A stretch of DNA of 64,000 nucleotides from contig NC_007908.1 in the NCBI RefSeq assembly GCF_000013605.1, positions 62,001 through 126,000 on the forward strand, given 5' to 3'. The DNA comes from Rhodoferax ferrireducens T118. Lineage in GTDB: Bacteria; Pseudomonadota; Gammaproteobacteria; Burkholderiales; Burkholderiaceae_C. A program made the translations under genes and the position numbers. Shown piece by piece: positions 26,705 to 35,887 of this stretch (positions within the stretch are counted from its first letter, which is position 1; every line of letters starts with the position of its first letter). The notes beneath the pieces are model-generated. The model had not been told where the DNA came from. It saw only the letters and a program-made list of their open reading frames with translations, and searched no databases.

Positions 26705-29500
26705 TTAGACCGGTTCCCGATACTGGTCTTCCAGCAGCTTGGCCTGAGCCGCCGCCAGGCGCGCGATCGGCACGCGCGGTCCCGAGCACGACACGTAGTT
26801 GAGCTTGATGTGATGGCAAAAACGGATGGAGCCGGGGTGCCCGCCATGTTCGCCACAGATGCCCACTTTCAGGTCCGGGTTGGTGACGCGGCCGTTTTGC
26901 ACCGCCATTTTCATCAATTGCCCCACGCCCTTGATGTCCAACACCTCGAACGGGTTGTCTTCCAGAATGCCGGTCTCGTTGTAGAAGGGCAGGAATTTGT
27001 TTTCTGCGTCCTCACGGCTGAAGGAGAACGTGGCCTGGCTCAGGTCGTTGGTGCCGAACGAGAAAAACTCGGCAATCTCGGCCATGCGCCCGGAGCGCAT
27101 GCAGGCACGCACCACTTCGAGCATGGAGCCAAACTTGAACTGCACGTCGATGCCATGGGTGGCGCGCACTTCCTGCCGGATGCGCTGCACATAGCTGTGA
27201 ATGCGCTTGAGCTCTTCCACCGTGGCCACCTGCGGCACCATGATTTCGGGATAGATCTCAATGCCTTGCTTGCCACACAGGGCAGCCGCTTCCAGAATCG
27301 CGCGGATCTGCATCGAGTAGATCTCGGGGTAGGTGATGCCCAGACGCACACCACGATGGCCCAGCATCGGGTTGACTTCGGCCAGCGCGCGCACTTTTTT
27401 CAGGATTTTTTCCTTTTTGGCGATGACTTCGTCCTCCATGTGCGACTTCTTGAAAGTGCCCAAAGCACCCATCAAGGGGGTCAGGCCGTCCGCATATTGC
27501 TGGTACAGCTTGGGGTTGAGCATCTTGAGGGTTTCGGGCAGGTCTTCCAGGGCCTTGATGGTGTCGCGTAATTGGTGCAGATGGGCAATTTCGAGCTCAA
27601 GCTGCGCCGCAGTGGGTAAGAACTCGTGCATCGGCGGGTCCAGCAACCGCACGGTGACGGGCAAGCCCTTCATCGCCTTGAAGATGCCCTTGAAGTCAGC
27701 GCGCTGAATCGGCAGCAGCCGGTCCAGTGCCGCTTGCCGCTCTTCCAGCGTTTCGGCCAGGATCATTTCCTGCACGATCGGCAAGCGGTCGGTGGCGTTG
27801 AACATGCGCTCGGTGCGGCACAGGCCGATTCCCATGGCGCCAAACTCACGCGCGCGCAGCGCGTCGACCGGTGAATCGGCATTGGCCATGACCTTGAGCG
27901 CCGCCACTTCGTCGGCCCAGCCCAGCAGGGTGTTCATTTCCTCGGAAAATTCGGCTTCGACGGTCGGTATTTCGCCCGCGTAGACATGGCCGGTACCGCC
28001 GTCAATGGTGATGACGTCGCCTTCCCTTAGAACAGTGTCGCCAACCTTGGCGCTGCGCAACTGGTCGTTGATGACGATCTGCTCGCAGCCTGATACGCAA
28101 GGCTTGCCCATGCCGCGCGCCACCACCGCAGCATGCGAGGTCTTGCCGCCCCGGCTGGTCAAGATACCCTGCGCCTGGAAAAAGCCGTGAATGTCTTCCG
28201 GTTTGGTTTCTTCCCGCACCAGGATGATTTTTTCACCGGCACGCCCGCGCGTCTCGGCGGTGTCGGCGTCGAACACAATCTTGCCGGACGCCGCGCCGGG
28301 CGAGGCCGACAGCCCTTGCGCCAGCGACTTGGCGTGAAAATTGGGGGCCAGTTGCGGCACCAGGAGTTGCTCCAGCACGGCGGGCTCGGTGCGCAACAGC
28401 GCGCGCTCCTTGGTGATGAGGCCCTGGTGAAACATTTCGACCGAGGTGCGCACCATGGCGCGCGCGTTCATCTTGCCGTTGCGGGTTTGCAGGCAGTACA
28501 GAATGCCTTTCTCGATGGTGAATTCAAAGTCTTGCACCTCATGGTAGTGCGACTCCAGCCGACTGCGCAGCTGAATCAACTGGCGGTGAATTTCCGGCAT
28601 TTCCTGTTCCATTTCGGCGATCGCCTTGGGCGTGCGAATGCCCGCCACCACGTCCTCGCCCTGGGCGTTGACCAGATATTCGCCGTAAATCACGTTTTCA
28701 CCGGTGCCCGGGTTGCGCGTAAAGCCCACGCCGGTGCCGGAGTCGTTGCCCATGTTGCCAAACACCATGGTGCAGATGCTCACCGCCGTACCGTTGGCCT
28801 GTGCTTTGGTGATCCTGAATTGTTTGCGGTAGTCCACCGCGCGTTTGCCCATCCAGGAGCGAAACACCGCGCCCACGGCAATTTCGAGCTGCACAAACGG
28901 GTCCTGCGGAAAGGCTTGGCCGGTCTGGCGTTGCACGATGGCCAGGAATTCGCCCGCCAGCTCCTTCAGGTGCTCGGTGTTCAGGTCCACATCCTGCGGC
29001 GCGCCGTATTTGCGCTTGATGGCCACCATGCGCTCGTCAAAATGTTCGTCGCTGATGTTGAGCGCGATCTTGCCGAACAGCTGGATAAAACGGCGATAGG
29101 CGTCATACGCGAAGCGCTCGTTGCCGGTTTGTGTGATCAGCCCTTTCAGCGAAACCTCATTGAGGCCGAGGTTCAGGATGGTATCCATCATGCCCGGCAT
29201 CGACATCGCCGCACCGGAGCGCACCGAGATCAGCAGCGGGTTTTTGGCGTCGCCGAAGCCTTTGCCGGTTTTCTTCTCCAGGGCGGCCATGTGGGTTCGG
29301 ATTTCATCCATCAGGCCGGGTGGCAACTGGTTTTTTTCCAGATAGGCGTTGCAGGCATCGGTGCTGGCGGTGAAGCCGGGCGGCACGTTCAAACCAATCT
29401 GCGTCATCTCGCACAGATTGGCCCCCTTGCCGCCAAGCAGCATTTTGTTTTTGCCATCGCCCTCTTCAAAGGCGTACACATATTTCTTGCTGCTTGTCAT
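26705..29500 (-). CDS. ppdK: Pyruvate, phosphate dikinase
   Basis: The 931-residue enzyme interconverts pyruvate, ATP and phosphate with PEP, AMP and pyrophosphate. It starts with the nucleotide-binding domain (KYVYAFEEGDGKNKMLLGGKGANL). The central swivelling phosphohistidine domain carries GGKTSHAAVVARGMGKPC; its His carries the phosphate, and the preceding Thr is the site usually phosphorylated by a regulatory protein. The C-terminal PEP/pyruvate barrel includes GICGEHGGHPGSI. The length is normal for the family. The leader just before the ATG is shared with uraA. It probably serves gluconeogenesis from C2-C4 acids together with maeB. Confidence 0.97.
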   Translation of the reverse strand: MTSSKKYVYAFEEGDGKNKMLLGGKGANLCEMTQIGLNVPPGFTASTDACNAYLEKNQLPPGLMDEIRTHMAALEKKTGKGFGDAKNPLLISVRSGAAMSMPGMMDTILNLGLNEVSLKGLITQTGNERFAYDAYRRFIQLFGKIALNISDEHFDERMVAIKRKYGAPQDVDLNTEHLKELAGEFLAIVQRQTGQAFPQDPFVQLEIAVGAVFRSWMGKRAVDYRKQFRITKAQANGTAVSICTMVFGNMGNDSGTGVGFTRNPGTGENVIYGEYLVNAQGEDVVAGIRTPKAIAEMEQEMPEIHRQLIQLRSRLESHYHEVQDFEFTIEKGILYCLQTRNGKMNARAMVRTSVEMFHQGLITKERALLRTEPAVLEQLLVPQLAPNFHAKSLAQGLSASPGAASGKIVFDADTAETRGRAGEKIILVREETKPEDIHGFFQAQGILTSRGGKTSHAAVVARGMGKPCVSGCEQIVINDQLRSAKVGDTVLREGDVITIDGGTGHVYAGEIPTVEAEFSEEMNTLLGWADEVAALKVMANADSPVDALRAREFGAMGIGLCRTERMFNATDRLPIVQEMILAETLEERQAALDRLLPIQRADFKGIFKAMKGLPVTVRLLDPPMHEFLPTAAQLELEIAHLHQLRDTIKALEDLPETLKMLNPKLYQQYADGLTPLMGALGTFKKSHMEDEVIAKKEKILKKVRALAEVNPMLGHRGVRLGITYPEIYSMQIRAILEAAALCGKQGIEIYPEIMVPQVATVEELKRIHSYVQRIRQEVRATHGIDVQFKFGSMLEVVRACMRSGRMAEIAEFFSFGTNDLSQATFSFSREDAENKFLPFYNETGILEDNPFEVLDIKGVGQLMKMAVQNGRVTNPDLKVGICGEHGGHPGSIRFCHHIKLNYVSCSGPRVPIARLAAAQAKLLEDQYREPV

Positions 29501-29508
29501 GACGGCTC

Positions 29509-29528
29509 CAATTCAAAAAAGTGGGTGG
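29509..29528 (-). promoter_or_regulatory. Leader sequence shared with uraA
   Basis: On the minus strand CCACCCACTTTTTTGAATTG ends 8 bp before the ppdK start and overlaps its GGAG ribosome site region. It differs by one T from the sequence before uraA at 10248. Confidence 0.4.
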
Positions 29529-29595
29529 GTTAAGGATGGGGTTTGGTGATGCTGCCAAGTTCTTGTGCGCTGCGCGGCGGCTTGAAGGGCCTGCA

Positions 29596-30561
29596 CTACA
29601 AGGTGCCGTCGCGCTTGAACTGATTGGTCGCGGCGATCAGTGCGCTGGCAATGCCCGGCTCAAAAGCGGCGTGGCCGGCATCTTCAATCATCTGAAAAGA
29701 GGCCTCGGGCCAGGCTTCGTGCAGCCGCCACGCCGACACCGGCGGACACACCACGTCGTAGCGGCCCTGAATGATGACGGCTGGCAGGTGGCGGATGCGG
29801 TCCACGTTGCGCACCAACTGATCCTCGCTCAAAAAGGCGTCGTGCAGGAAGTAGTGCGCCTCCAGCCGGCCCAGCCCCAGGCCAACGGCGGCTGAGCCAA
29901 ACGTCTCGGCCACCTCCGGATGCGGCAGCAGGTGCAGGCAACTGCCTTCGTAGCGGCTCCAGGTGCGCGCCGCCCGCATGTTTTCAGCCGGGTTGCCGCT
30001 GAACAGGCGGCGGGCGTAGGCTTGCAGCAGATTGCCGCGCTCGGTCTCGGGAATGTCGGCCACAAAGCGGGCATGTTCTTGCGGGAAAAATAGCCGGATA
30101 CCGTTCAGGAACCAGTCGATCTCGCTGCGCGTGCACAAGAAAATACCGCGCAGCACAAAGCCGGTGCAGCGCTCGGGGTGCGCCTCACCGTAAGCCAGCG
30201 CCAGGGTCGAGCCCCAGGAGCCGCCAAACACCAGCCACTGTGCGATGCCCAACTGCTCGCGCAGGCGCTCAATGTCGTGGATCAACAGGTCGGTGGTGTT
30301 TTCCAGCGCCTCCCCCAGCGGCGTGGATTGGCCGGCACCGCGTTGGTCAAACAGCACGATGCGGTAATACGCCGGGTCAAAGAATTGCCGGTGTTGGGGT
30401 GACAGGCCCGCCCCCGGCCCGCCATGCAAAAACAGCGCCGGCACCCCGTCGGGGTTGCCGCACTCTTCCCAATACAGGGTGTGGATGTCATCGACCGGCA
30501 GTTGGCCCGTGCGGTAAGGCGCAATGGCCGGATACAAAGGATTGAGGGCGTCGGCGGACAT
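29596..30561 (-). CDS. pip: Proline iminopeptidase (prolyl aminopeptidase)
   Basis: The 321-residue alpha/beta hydrolase removes N-terminal proline from peptides. The oxyanion block HGGPGAGLSPQHRQFFDP, the nucleophile elbow GGSWGSTLALAYGEAHP (Ser), and a late DAGHAAFEP with the catalytic His are typical of the S33 family. Start choices are ATG 30561 (used, gives MSADALNP) and ATG 30597; neither has a strong ribosome site. It probably works with pepP in peptide recycling. Confidence 0.94.
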   Translation of the reverse strand: MSADALNPLYPAIAPYRTGQLPVDDIHTLYWEECGNPDGVPALFLHGGPGAGLSPQHRQFFDPAYYRIVLFDQRGAGQSTPLGEALENTTDLLIHDIERLREQLGIAQWLVFGGSWGSTLALAYGEAHPERCTGFVLRGIFLCTRSEIDWFLNGIRLFFPQEHARFVADIPETERGNLLQAYARRLFSGNPAENMRAARTWSRYEGSCLHLLPHPEVAETFGSAAVGLGLGRLEAHYFLHDAFLSEDQLVRNVDRIRHLPAVIIQGRYDVVCPPVSAWRLHEAWPEASFQMIEDAGHAAFEPGIASALIAATNQFKRDGTL

Positions 30562-30805
30562 GGGCGGGGGTTCTTTCTTGGGCTTCGAGTTTGGCATTGT
30601 GCACCGACACGGAAGCCGCAAACGGCCAGCCAGCCAGCACCGTGGGCGAACCCGCCCTGACGCGTTAGTGAGGTACTCAACACGATAGCTGCTATCAATT
30701 GATTAGTTAAAGTCAATTGGCAATTAGTATTCACAAAGACTATCATTACATCCATGTTGATTGCATCCTTCTATCGACTGACCCTTTAACCCACAGGAGC
30801 TCCCC

Positions 30806-31288
30806 ATGACCGCCAAGCAACGCCCCGAGATCAAAACCATGGCCAACCTGGAATCCGCCTTTGCGGGCGAATCCATGGCGCACATCAAATACCGCTATTT
30901 CGCCAAACTGGCGCGTGAAATGGGTGACGAAGACACCGCTCGTGTCTTTGAAGCCACCGCCGACCAGGAGGTGATGCACGCCTTTGGTCACCTGGATCTG
31001 CTTTACCCCAAGGCCACGATGACAGCGGCCAAGGCCCTGCAAATTGCGATTGACGGCGAAACCTACGAGTACACCGAGATGTACCCCGGTTTTCGCGCCA
31101 CCGCTGAAGCCGAGGGCCATGCCGCCGCCGTAGCCGAGATGGATGAGCAAATTGGAGAATCCAAAGAGCACGCCGCCCAATTCAGGGCGACGCTGGAAAA
31201 AGCGCAAAAACGCTTTGCCGCGCTGGCCAAGGTAGAGGAGCGCCACGCCAACCATTACAAGGCGCAACTGGCCAAGGCCCAGGCCTGA
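30806..31288 (+). CDS. Rubrerythrin-family di-iron protein lacking the rubredoxin domain
   Basis: The 160-residue protein is a ferritin-like four-helix bundle with the di-iron ligands of rubrerythrin: AFAGESMAHIKY, EATADQEVMHAFGH, GETYEYTEMYPGF and VEERHANHY. Classical rubrerythrins carry a C-terminal rubredoxin domain (CxxC...CxxC). It is absent here, and a separate rubredoxin gene lies 126 bp downstream. The likely role is NAD(P)H-dependent peroxide reduction through the neighbouring rubredoxin and reductase. AGGAG lies 7 bp before the ATG. A partial GATAGCTGCTATC palindrome is 110 bp upstream. Confidence 0.92.
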   Translation: MTAKQRPEIKTMANLESAFAGESMAHIKYRYFAKLAREMGDEDTARVFEATADQEVMHAFGHLDLLYPKATMTAAKALQIAIDGETYEYTEMYPGFRATAEAEGHAAAVAEMDEQIGESKEHAAQFRATLEKAQKRFAALAKVEERHANHYKAQLAKAQA

Positions 31289-31331
31289 TCGGCGATACCG
31301 CCGGTCGCAGTGACGCGCTGGCAATCATCTT

Positions 31332-31395
31332 TTGGTTGCTATACTAAACATAGCTACTTGCGCAATATTCACGGGGGCTAGAGCCCTATTTGACT
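31332..31395 (+). repeat. Dispersed CTAG-core repeat, copy B (between rubrerythrin and rubredoxin genes)
   Basis: It contains CATAGCTACTTGCG and, after a short gap, ACGGGGGCTAGAGCCCTATT. It occupies most of the gap inside what looks like one transcription unit, 20 bp before the rubredoxin start codon. Confidence 0.88.
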
Positions 31396-31414
31396 CATAT
31401 TGATTGGAATACTC

Positions 31415-31579
31415 ATGAAAACCTACCTTTGCATCGTTTGCGGCTTCATCTATGACGAGGCCGCGGGTCGTCCGGAAGATGGCATCGCCCCCGGCACACG
31501 CTGGGCGGATGTGCCCGACACCTGGGCCTGCCCGGACTGTGGCGTCGCCAAGGCCGACTTTGAGCCGGTAGAGATCTAA
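31415..31579 (+). CDS. Rubredoxin
   Basis: This 54-residue protein is a complete rubredoxin. The iron is held by CIVCG (residues 6-10) and CPDCG (residues 39-43). The fold core [25 protein letters not shown] lies between them. It is a one-electron carrier. The gene lies between rubrerythrin and a rubredoxin-reductase-like flavoprotein, which gives donor, carrier and acceptor in order. The start ATG is fixed by the conserved MKTYLC beginning. It is short enough to be missed by length filters. Confidence 0.96.
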   Translation: MKTYLCIVCGFIYDEAAGRPEDGIAPGTRWADVPDTWACPDCGVAKADFEPVEI

Positions 31580-31594
31580 AACCGAAGGTCCGAC

Positions 31595-32899
31595 ATGGCA
31601 CCTCCGATCATCATCATTGGCGCCGGGCTGGCCGGCTGGACCACCGTGCGCGAGCTGCGCAAGCTTGACCAGCGTACGCCGGTGCTGCTGATCACGGCCG
31701 ACAGCGGAGATTTCTACGCCAAGCCGGCGCTGTCCAACGCGTTGCAGCAACAGCGCACACCGGCGCAACTGGTCACCACGCCGGCGGCCCAGATGGCAGC
31801 GACGCACAAGGTGCGTCTGCTGGCGCATACCCGGGTGCTGGTCATTGATGCGCTAACACGCACGCTGCGCAGCACCCGGGGCGAGTTCAGCTATCGCCAC
31901 TTGGTGTTGGCCACCGGCGCACAGCCGATTCGACTGCCGCTGGCGGGGGATGCGGCGGATCAGGTGCAGTCGATCAATTCACTGGATGACTTCTCCCGGT
32001 TCCACCAGCGTCTGACGCGTGCCGCCGGGTGTGGCGACAAGGGGGTGGGCGGGGGCTCGCCGCTGAACCTGCAGTCGGCCAGTGAACACAGCCGGCGCCA
32101 TGCCCTGATCATGGGGGCCGGCCTGATTGGTTGCGAGTTTGCCAACGACCTTGCCGCAGCGGGTTACCGGGTGACGGTGGTTGACCCGTCGACCGGGCCG
32201 ATGACGGCCTTGTTGCCGGCATCAGCCAGCGCACAGTTGCAGCAGGCGCTGGCAGGCTTGGGCGTGCGCTGGCACTTTGGCGCGACCGTCAAGTCGGTCA
32301 ACTGGGCAAAAACGGGGGGGTCCATCGCGGTGGCCGAGAGCGCCCGTGTCCATCAGGTCGAGTCCGTCCTCCAGGTTGAGCTGTCAAATGGGTCGCTAGC
32401 CCCCGTGGATATTGTGTTGAGTGCTATTGGTTTGAAATCGGACACGGCGCTGGCGCAGGCCGCCGGGCTGGTCTGCGAGCGCGGCATCGTGGTGGACGCC
32501 ACATTGCAGACCAGTAGCCCGCATATCTACGCCCTGGGTGACGCCGCGCAATACGCGACCGGGCGATGGGGCGTGGCGGCTGATGCTGCGGCAACATCGG
32601 TGGCGGGCGCCCGGACCATGCCCTATGTGATGCCCATCATGAGCGCCGCACGCGCTTTGGCAGCCACGCTGGCGGGCACGCCGACCGCTGTCGCTTTTGC
32701 GCTGATGCCGGTCGCCATCAAGACCCCGGCGCTGCCAATTGTGGTGGCCGCACCGGCACCCGGCACAGCGGGAGAGTGGCGCAGTGAAGCGTCAGGACAG
32801 TGGCAATTCATGGACGGGCAGCATCAAGTGCGCGGCTTTGCGCTGACAGGGACGCAAACTGCCCGGCGCGCAGAGCAAGCCAAGCTGGTGTTGGCTTGA
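31595..32899 (+). CDS. Rubredoxin reductase-like FAD-dependent oxidoreductase
   Basis: The 434-residue flavoprotein has an FAD-binding GxGxxG at the N-terminus (IIIGAGLAGWTTVREL). A second dinucleotide site (LIMGAGLIGCEFANDL, about residues 171-186) binds NAD(P)H, and the FAD-closing motif is IYALGDAAQY. It belongs to the AlkT/NorW type of reductases, which pass electrons to rubredoxin. It starts 15 bp after the rubredoxin stop. A Gly-rich stretch (GDKGVGGGSPLNLQSASEHS) between the domains is unusual. Sequence at 32382-32434 matches the dispersed repeat, yet encodes the conserved VDIVLSAIGL region. Confidence 0.92.
   Translation: MAPPIIIIGAGLAGWTTVRELRKLDQRTPVLLITADSGDFYAKPALSNALQQQRTPAQLVTTPAAQMAATHKVRLLAHTRVLVIDALTRTLRSTRGEFSYRHLVLATGAQPIRLPLAGDAADQVQSINSLDDFSRFHQRLTRAAGCGDKGVGGGSPLNLQSASEHSRRHALIMGAGLIGCEFANDLAAAGYRVTVVDPSTGPMTALLPASASAQLQQALAGLGVRWHFGATVKSVNWAKTGGSIAVAESARVHQVESVLQVELSNGSLAPVDIVLSAIGLKSDTALAQAAGLVCERGIVVDATLQTSSPHIYALGDAAQYATGRWGVAADAAATSVAGARTMPYVMPIMSAARALAATLAGTPTAVAFALMPVAIKTPALPIVVAAPAPGTAGEWRSEASGQWQFMDGQHQVRGFALTGTQTARRAEQAKLVLA
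32382..32434 (-). repeat. Dispersed CTAG-core repeat, copy G (inside the rubredoxin reductase gene)
   Basis: On the minus strand CACGGGGGCTAGCGACCC followed by ATTTGAC matches copy B at 22 of 25 positions, and AATAGCACTC precedes it. The opposite strand encodes a conserved family segment without an obvious length increase, so this may be conversion or convergence, not insertion. Confidence 0.6.
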
Positions 32900-32993
32900 G
32901 GGTGATGCACCCGGCACGGTCTACAATTTCACTCCCGTAGCGACGCCCTGAGGCTGGCCTCTTGGTCATACGGTTTGCAACAGGAGAGACCCC

Positions 32994-35303
32994 ATGCCCC
33001 ATACAACGGCCACCGCCGCAGACAAACGCGCTGAATTGCGCCGCGCCACACTCGAGTACCACGAATTTCCCACCCCCGGCAAAATTTCCATTGCGCCGAC
33101 CAAGCAGTTGATCAACCAGCATGATCTGGGGCTGGCCTACACGCCGGGCGTGGCCATTCCGTGCGAGGAAATCGTCAAAGACCCGAATAACGCCTACAAG
33201 TACACCAGCCGGGGCAATCTGGTGGCGGTCGTCACCAACGGCACCGCCGTGCTCGGACTGGGCGACATTGGCCCATTGGCGGGTAAACCGGTGATGGAAG
33301 GCAAGGCCGTGCTGTTCAAGAAGTTCGCCGGTATTGATGTGTTCGACATCGAAATCAACGAAAAGCACGATCTTGACAAGCTGGTGGACATCATCGCTTC
33401 GCTGGAGCCGACCTTTGGCGGCATCAACCTGGAAGACATCAAGGCACCCGACTGCTTTTATGTCGAGCGCAAGTTGCGCGAACGCATGAAGATTCCGGTC
33501 TTTCATGATGACCAGCACGGTACCGCCATCACGGTCGGTGCGGCCATTCTCAACGGCCTGAAAGTGGCCGGCAAGGACCCGAAAGACGTGAAACTGGTGA
33601 CCTCCGGCGCCGGTGCCGCAGCGCTGGCTTGCGTCGGGCTGCTGGTCAAACTGGGCATTCCCCGTGAAAACGTGTGGGTGACCGATCTGGCCGGTGTCGT
33701 GTACGAGGGCCGCACCGAGCTGATGGACCCGGACAAGATCATTTACAGCCAGAAGACATCGGCGCGCACCCTGGGTGAAGTCATTGAAGGTGCTGACGTG
33801 TTTCTGGGCTTGTCAGCGGGCGGTGTGCTCAAGGGCGAAATGGTCAAAAGGATGGCGCCCAGGCCGATCATTTTTGCGCTCGCCAACCCGACGCCCGAGA
33901 TCACGCCCGAAGAAGTGAAGGCCGTGCGCAGCGACGCCATCATCGGCACCGGCCGCTCGGATTACCCGAACCAGATCAACAACATCTTGTGTTTCCCCTA
34001 CATTTTCAGGGGCGCACTGGACGCGGGCGCCTCCACCATCACGGTGGAGATGGAAATGGCGGCGGTGCATGCGATTGCCGACCTGGCGCAGGCCGAGCAA
34101 AGCGAAGTGGTTGCTGCCGCCTATGTTGGCGAGCCGCTGGCCTTTGGGCCGGAGTACCTGATCCCCAAGCCCTTTGATCCGCGTTTGATGATCAAAGTGG
34201 CGCCAGCGGTGGCCCAGGCCGCGTTTGACAGCGGCGTGGCCTTGCGCCCGATTGCGGACATGGATGCCTACCGCGAGAAGTTGCAAAGCTTCGTCTACGC
34301 CTCGGGCACCGTGATGAAACCGATTTTCGCCGCCGCGAAAAGTGCGCTTAAAAAGCGGATCGCCTATGCCGAGGGTGAAGATGAACGTGTGCTGCGCGCG
34401 GCCCAGATTGTGGTGGACGAAGGCTTGGCCCTGCCCACGCTGATTGGCCGTCCGCTGGTGATTGCCGAGCGCATCAATAAGTTTGGCTTACGCCTGGAAG
34501 AGGGGCAGGACTACAGCGTCGTCAATGTGGAGCAGGATCATCGCTACCGCGATTTCTGGCAAACCTACCACCGCATGACCGAGCGCAAGGGCATGACGGC
34601 CCAGGTTGCCAAGATCGAGATGCGCCGACGCCTGACCCTGATTGGCAGTATGTTGTTACAAAAGGGTGATGTGGATGGGCTGATTTGCGGCACCTGGGGC
34701 ACCACGGCGATGCACCTGCAATATCTGGATCAGGTGATTGGAAAACGCACTGGCGTCAACACCTATGCCTGCATGAATTGCCTGATGTTGCCCGAGCGCC
34801 AGCTATTTATAGTGGACACCCACGTCAACTACGATCCCACTGCCGAGCAACTGGCCGAGATCACAATTCTGGCGGCAGAGGAAATGGTGCGCTTCGGCAT
34901 TCGGCCCAAAGCCGCCTTGCTGTCGCACTCCAACTTTGGCAGCAGCAACCAACCCAGCGCCGTGAAGATGCGCGAGGCTTTGGACTTGCTGCGGGTCAAG
35001 GCGCCGTGGCTGGAGGTGGACGGCGAAATGCATGGCGACGTGGCGCTCGATGGCGCAGCCCGCGCAGCCCTCATGCCCAACAGCACACTGGCGGGGGACG
35101 CCAATCTTCTGGTGTTACCCAATATCGATGCCGCTAATATTGCCTACAACCTGCTCAAGACAGCAGCCGGTGGCAATATCGCCGTTGGTCCGGTGCTGCT
35201 GGGCGCGGCCAAACCGGTGCATATCTTGACCGCCAGTGCCACGGTGCGTCGAATTGTGAATATGACGGCCCTCACTGTGGCCGACGCAAACGCCAGCCGC
35301 TGA
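32994..35303 (+). CDS. maeB: NADP-dependent malic enzyme with phosphotransacetylase-like domain
   Basis: The 769-residue MaeB-type enzyme oxidatively decarboxylates malate to pyruvate with NADP. The N-terminal malic domain holds LAYTPGVA and the catalytic Lys/Asp region ([11 protein letters not shown]). The NAD-binding domain ([20 protein letters not shown]) follows. The C-terminal phosphotransacetylase-like domain (from about residue 430) is regulatory and has no separate catalysis in known members; it often binds acetyl-CoA. GGAG lies before the ATG. Pyruvate from this enzyme could feed ppdK in gluconeogenesis. Confidence 0.97.
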   Translation: MPHTTATAADKRAELRRATLEYHEFPTPGKISIAPTKQLINQHDLGLAYTPGVAIPCEEIVKDPNNAYKYTSRGNLVAVVTNGTAVLGLGDIGPLAGKPVMEGKAVLFKKFAGIDVFDIEINEKHDLDKLVDIIASLEPTFGGINLEDIKAPDCFYVERKLRERMKIPVFHDDQHGTAITVGAAILNGLKVAGKDPKDVKLVTSGAGAAALACVGLLVKLGIPRENVWVTDLAGVVYEGRTELMDPDKIIYSQKTSARTLGEVIEGADVFLGLSAGGVLKGEMVKRMAPRPIIFALANPTPEITPEEVKAVRSDAIIGTGRSDYPNQINNILCFPYIFRGALDAGASTITVEMEMAAVHAIADLAQAEQSEVVAAAYVGEPLAFGPEYLIPKPFDPRLMIKVAPAVAQAAFDSGVALRPIADMDAYREKLQSFVYASGTVMKPIFAAAKSALKKRIAYAEGEDERVLRAAQIVVDEGLALPTLIGRPLVIAERINKFGLRLEEGQDYSVVNVEQDHRYRDFWQTYHRMTERKGMTAQVAKIEMRRRLTLIGSMLLQKGDVDGLICGTWGTTAMHLQYLDQVIGKRTGVNTYACMNCLMLPERQLFIVDTHVNYDPTAEQLAEITILAAEEMVRFGIRPKAALLSHSNFGSSNQPSAVKMREALDLLRVKAPWLEVDGEMHGDVALDGAARAALMPNSTLAGDANLLVLPNIDAANIAYNLLKTAAGGNIAVGPVLLGAAKPVHILTASATVRRIVNMTALTVADANASR

Positions 35304-35353
35304 GCTCTAAAGCCTAAGCTAGCACTAACTTAGTAAGCTGTTTGATGCTTTGT

Positions 35354-35376
35354 GTCTGCCTATTTTTTAGGCAGAC
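35354..35376. terminator. Hairpin after maeB
   Basis: Perfect 9-bp arms (GTCTGCCTA and TAGGCAGAC) enclose a loop of five T, 50 bp after the maeB stop. The tail (GCTTGCATTATTTT) is only partly T-rich, so termination is likely but not certain. Confidence 0.6.
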
Positions 35377-35460
35377 GCTTGCATTATTTTCGTAAATACG
35401 CGACACTACACACCTTGAAATTACGGGTTAACCCGGAGTCTTGCGAGAGGTGTCTTGTTC

Positions 35461-35853
35461 ATGTTGCGTCTGAAAAGCTCTAAGTTAGTACTTACCAGCT
35501 TTTTTCTTGCTGCGATTTTCGCCTGTGCAGGGGTGCTGGCCAAAGGGCCTGCCCCGGCAGACGCTGCCACTGCCATCGCGGTGACCGCTTTACCCAAGCA
35601 AGGCGTGCAGACCTACGACCTGATTCATCAAGGCGGTCCGTTTGCGCATGAAAAAGATGGTGTGGTGTTTGGCAACCGTGAGCGTTTGCTGCCACTCCAA
35701 AAGCGTGGTTACTACCGTGAATATACCGTCGCAACACCGAATTTACATGCCCGGGGAGCCCGGCGCATTGTGTGCGGAGGGGCTGCCAGAGCGCCTGACG
35801 CTTGTTATTACACCGCCGATCACTATGCGAGCTTCCGCCGGATCGTGCCGTGA
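35461..35853 (+). CDS. Secreted barnase/RNase Sa-type ribonuclease
   Basis: The 130-residue protein has a Sec signal (about residues 1-27) and a microbial ribonuclease domain of the barnase/RNase Sa family, which cleaves RNA at guanosine. The catalytic set is complete and spaced as in RNase Sa: E87 (YYREYTV), R98, R102 (HARGARRIV) and H121 (ADHYASF). C105 and C115 could form a disulfide. No toxin-delivery domain is attached. ATG 35461 is preceded by AGAGG. A TTG at 35455 is open too. The barstar gene lies 34 bp downstream and would protect the producing cell. Confidence 0.93.
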   Translation: MLRLKSSKLVLTSFFLAAIFACAGVLAKGPAPADAATAIAVTALPKQGVQTYDLIHQGGPFAHEKDGVVFGNRERLLPLQKRGYYREYTVATPNLHARGARRIVCGGAARAPDACYYTADHYASFRRIVP

Positions 35854-35887
35854 AACCGGTTTATTACTTACGAAAAGTGAAGCGAGA

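Noticed and set aside
30679..30705. Possible further repeat copy or Fnr box before the rubrerythrin gene
   Set aside because: GATAGCTGCTATC and TTGATTAGTTAA resemble parts of the repeat and of an Fnr site, but the core GGGGGCTAG is missing and the Fnr spacing is wrong.
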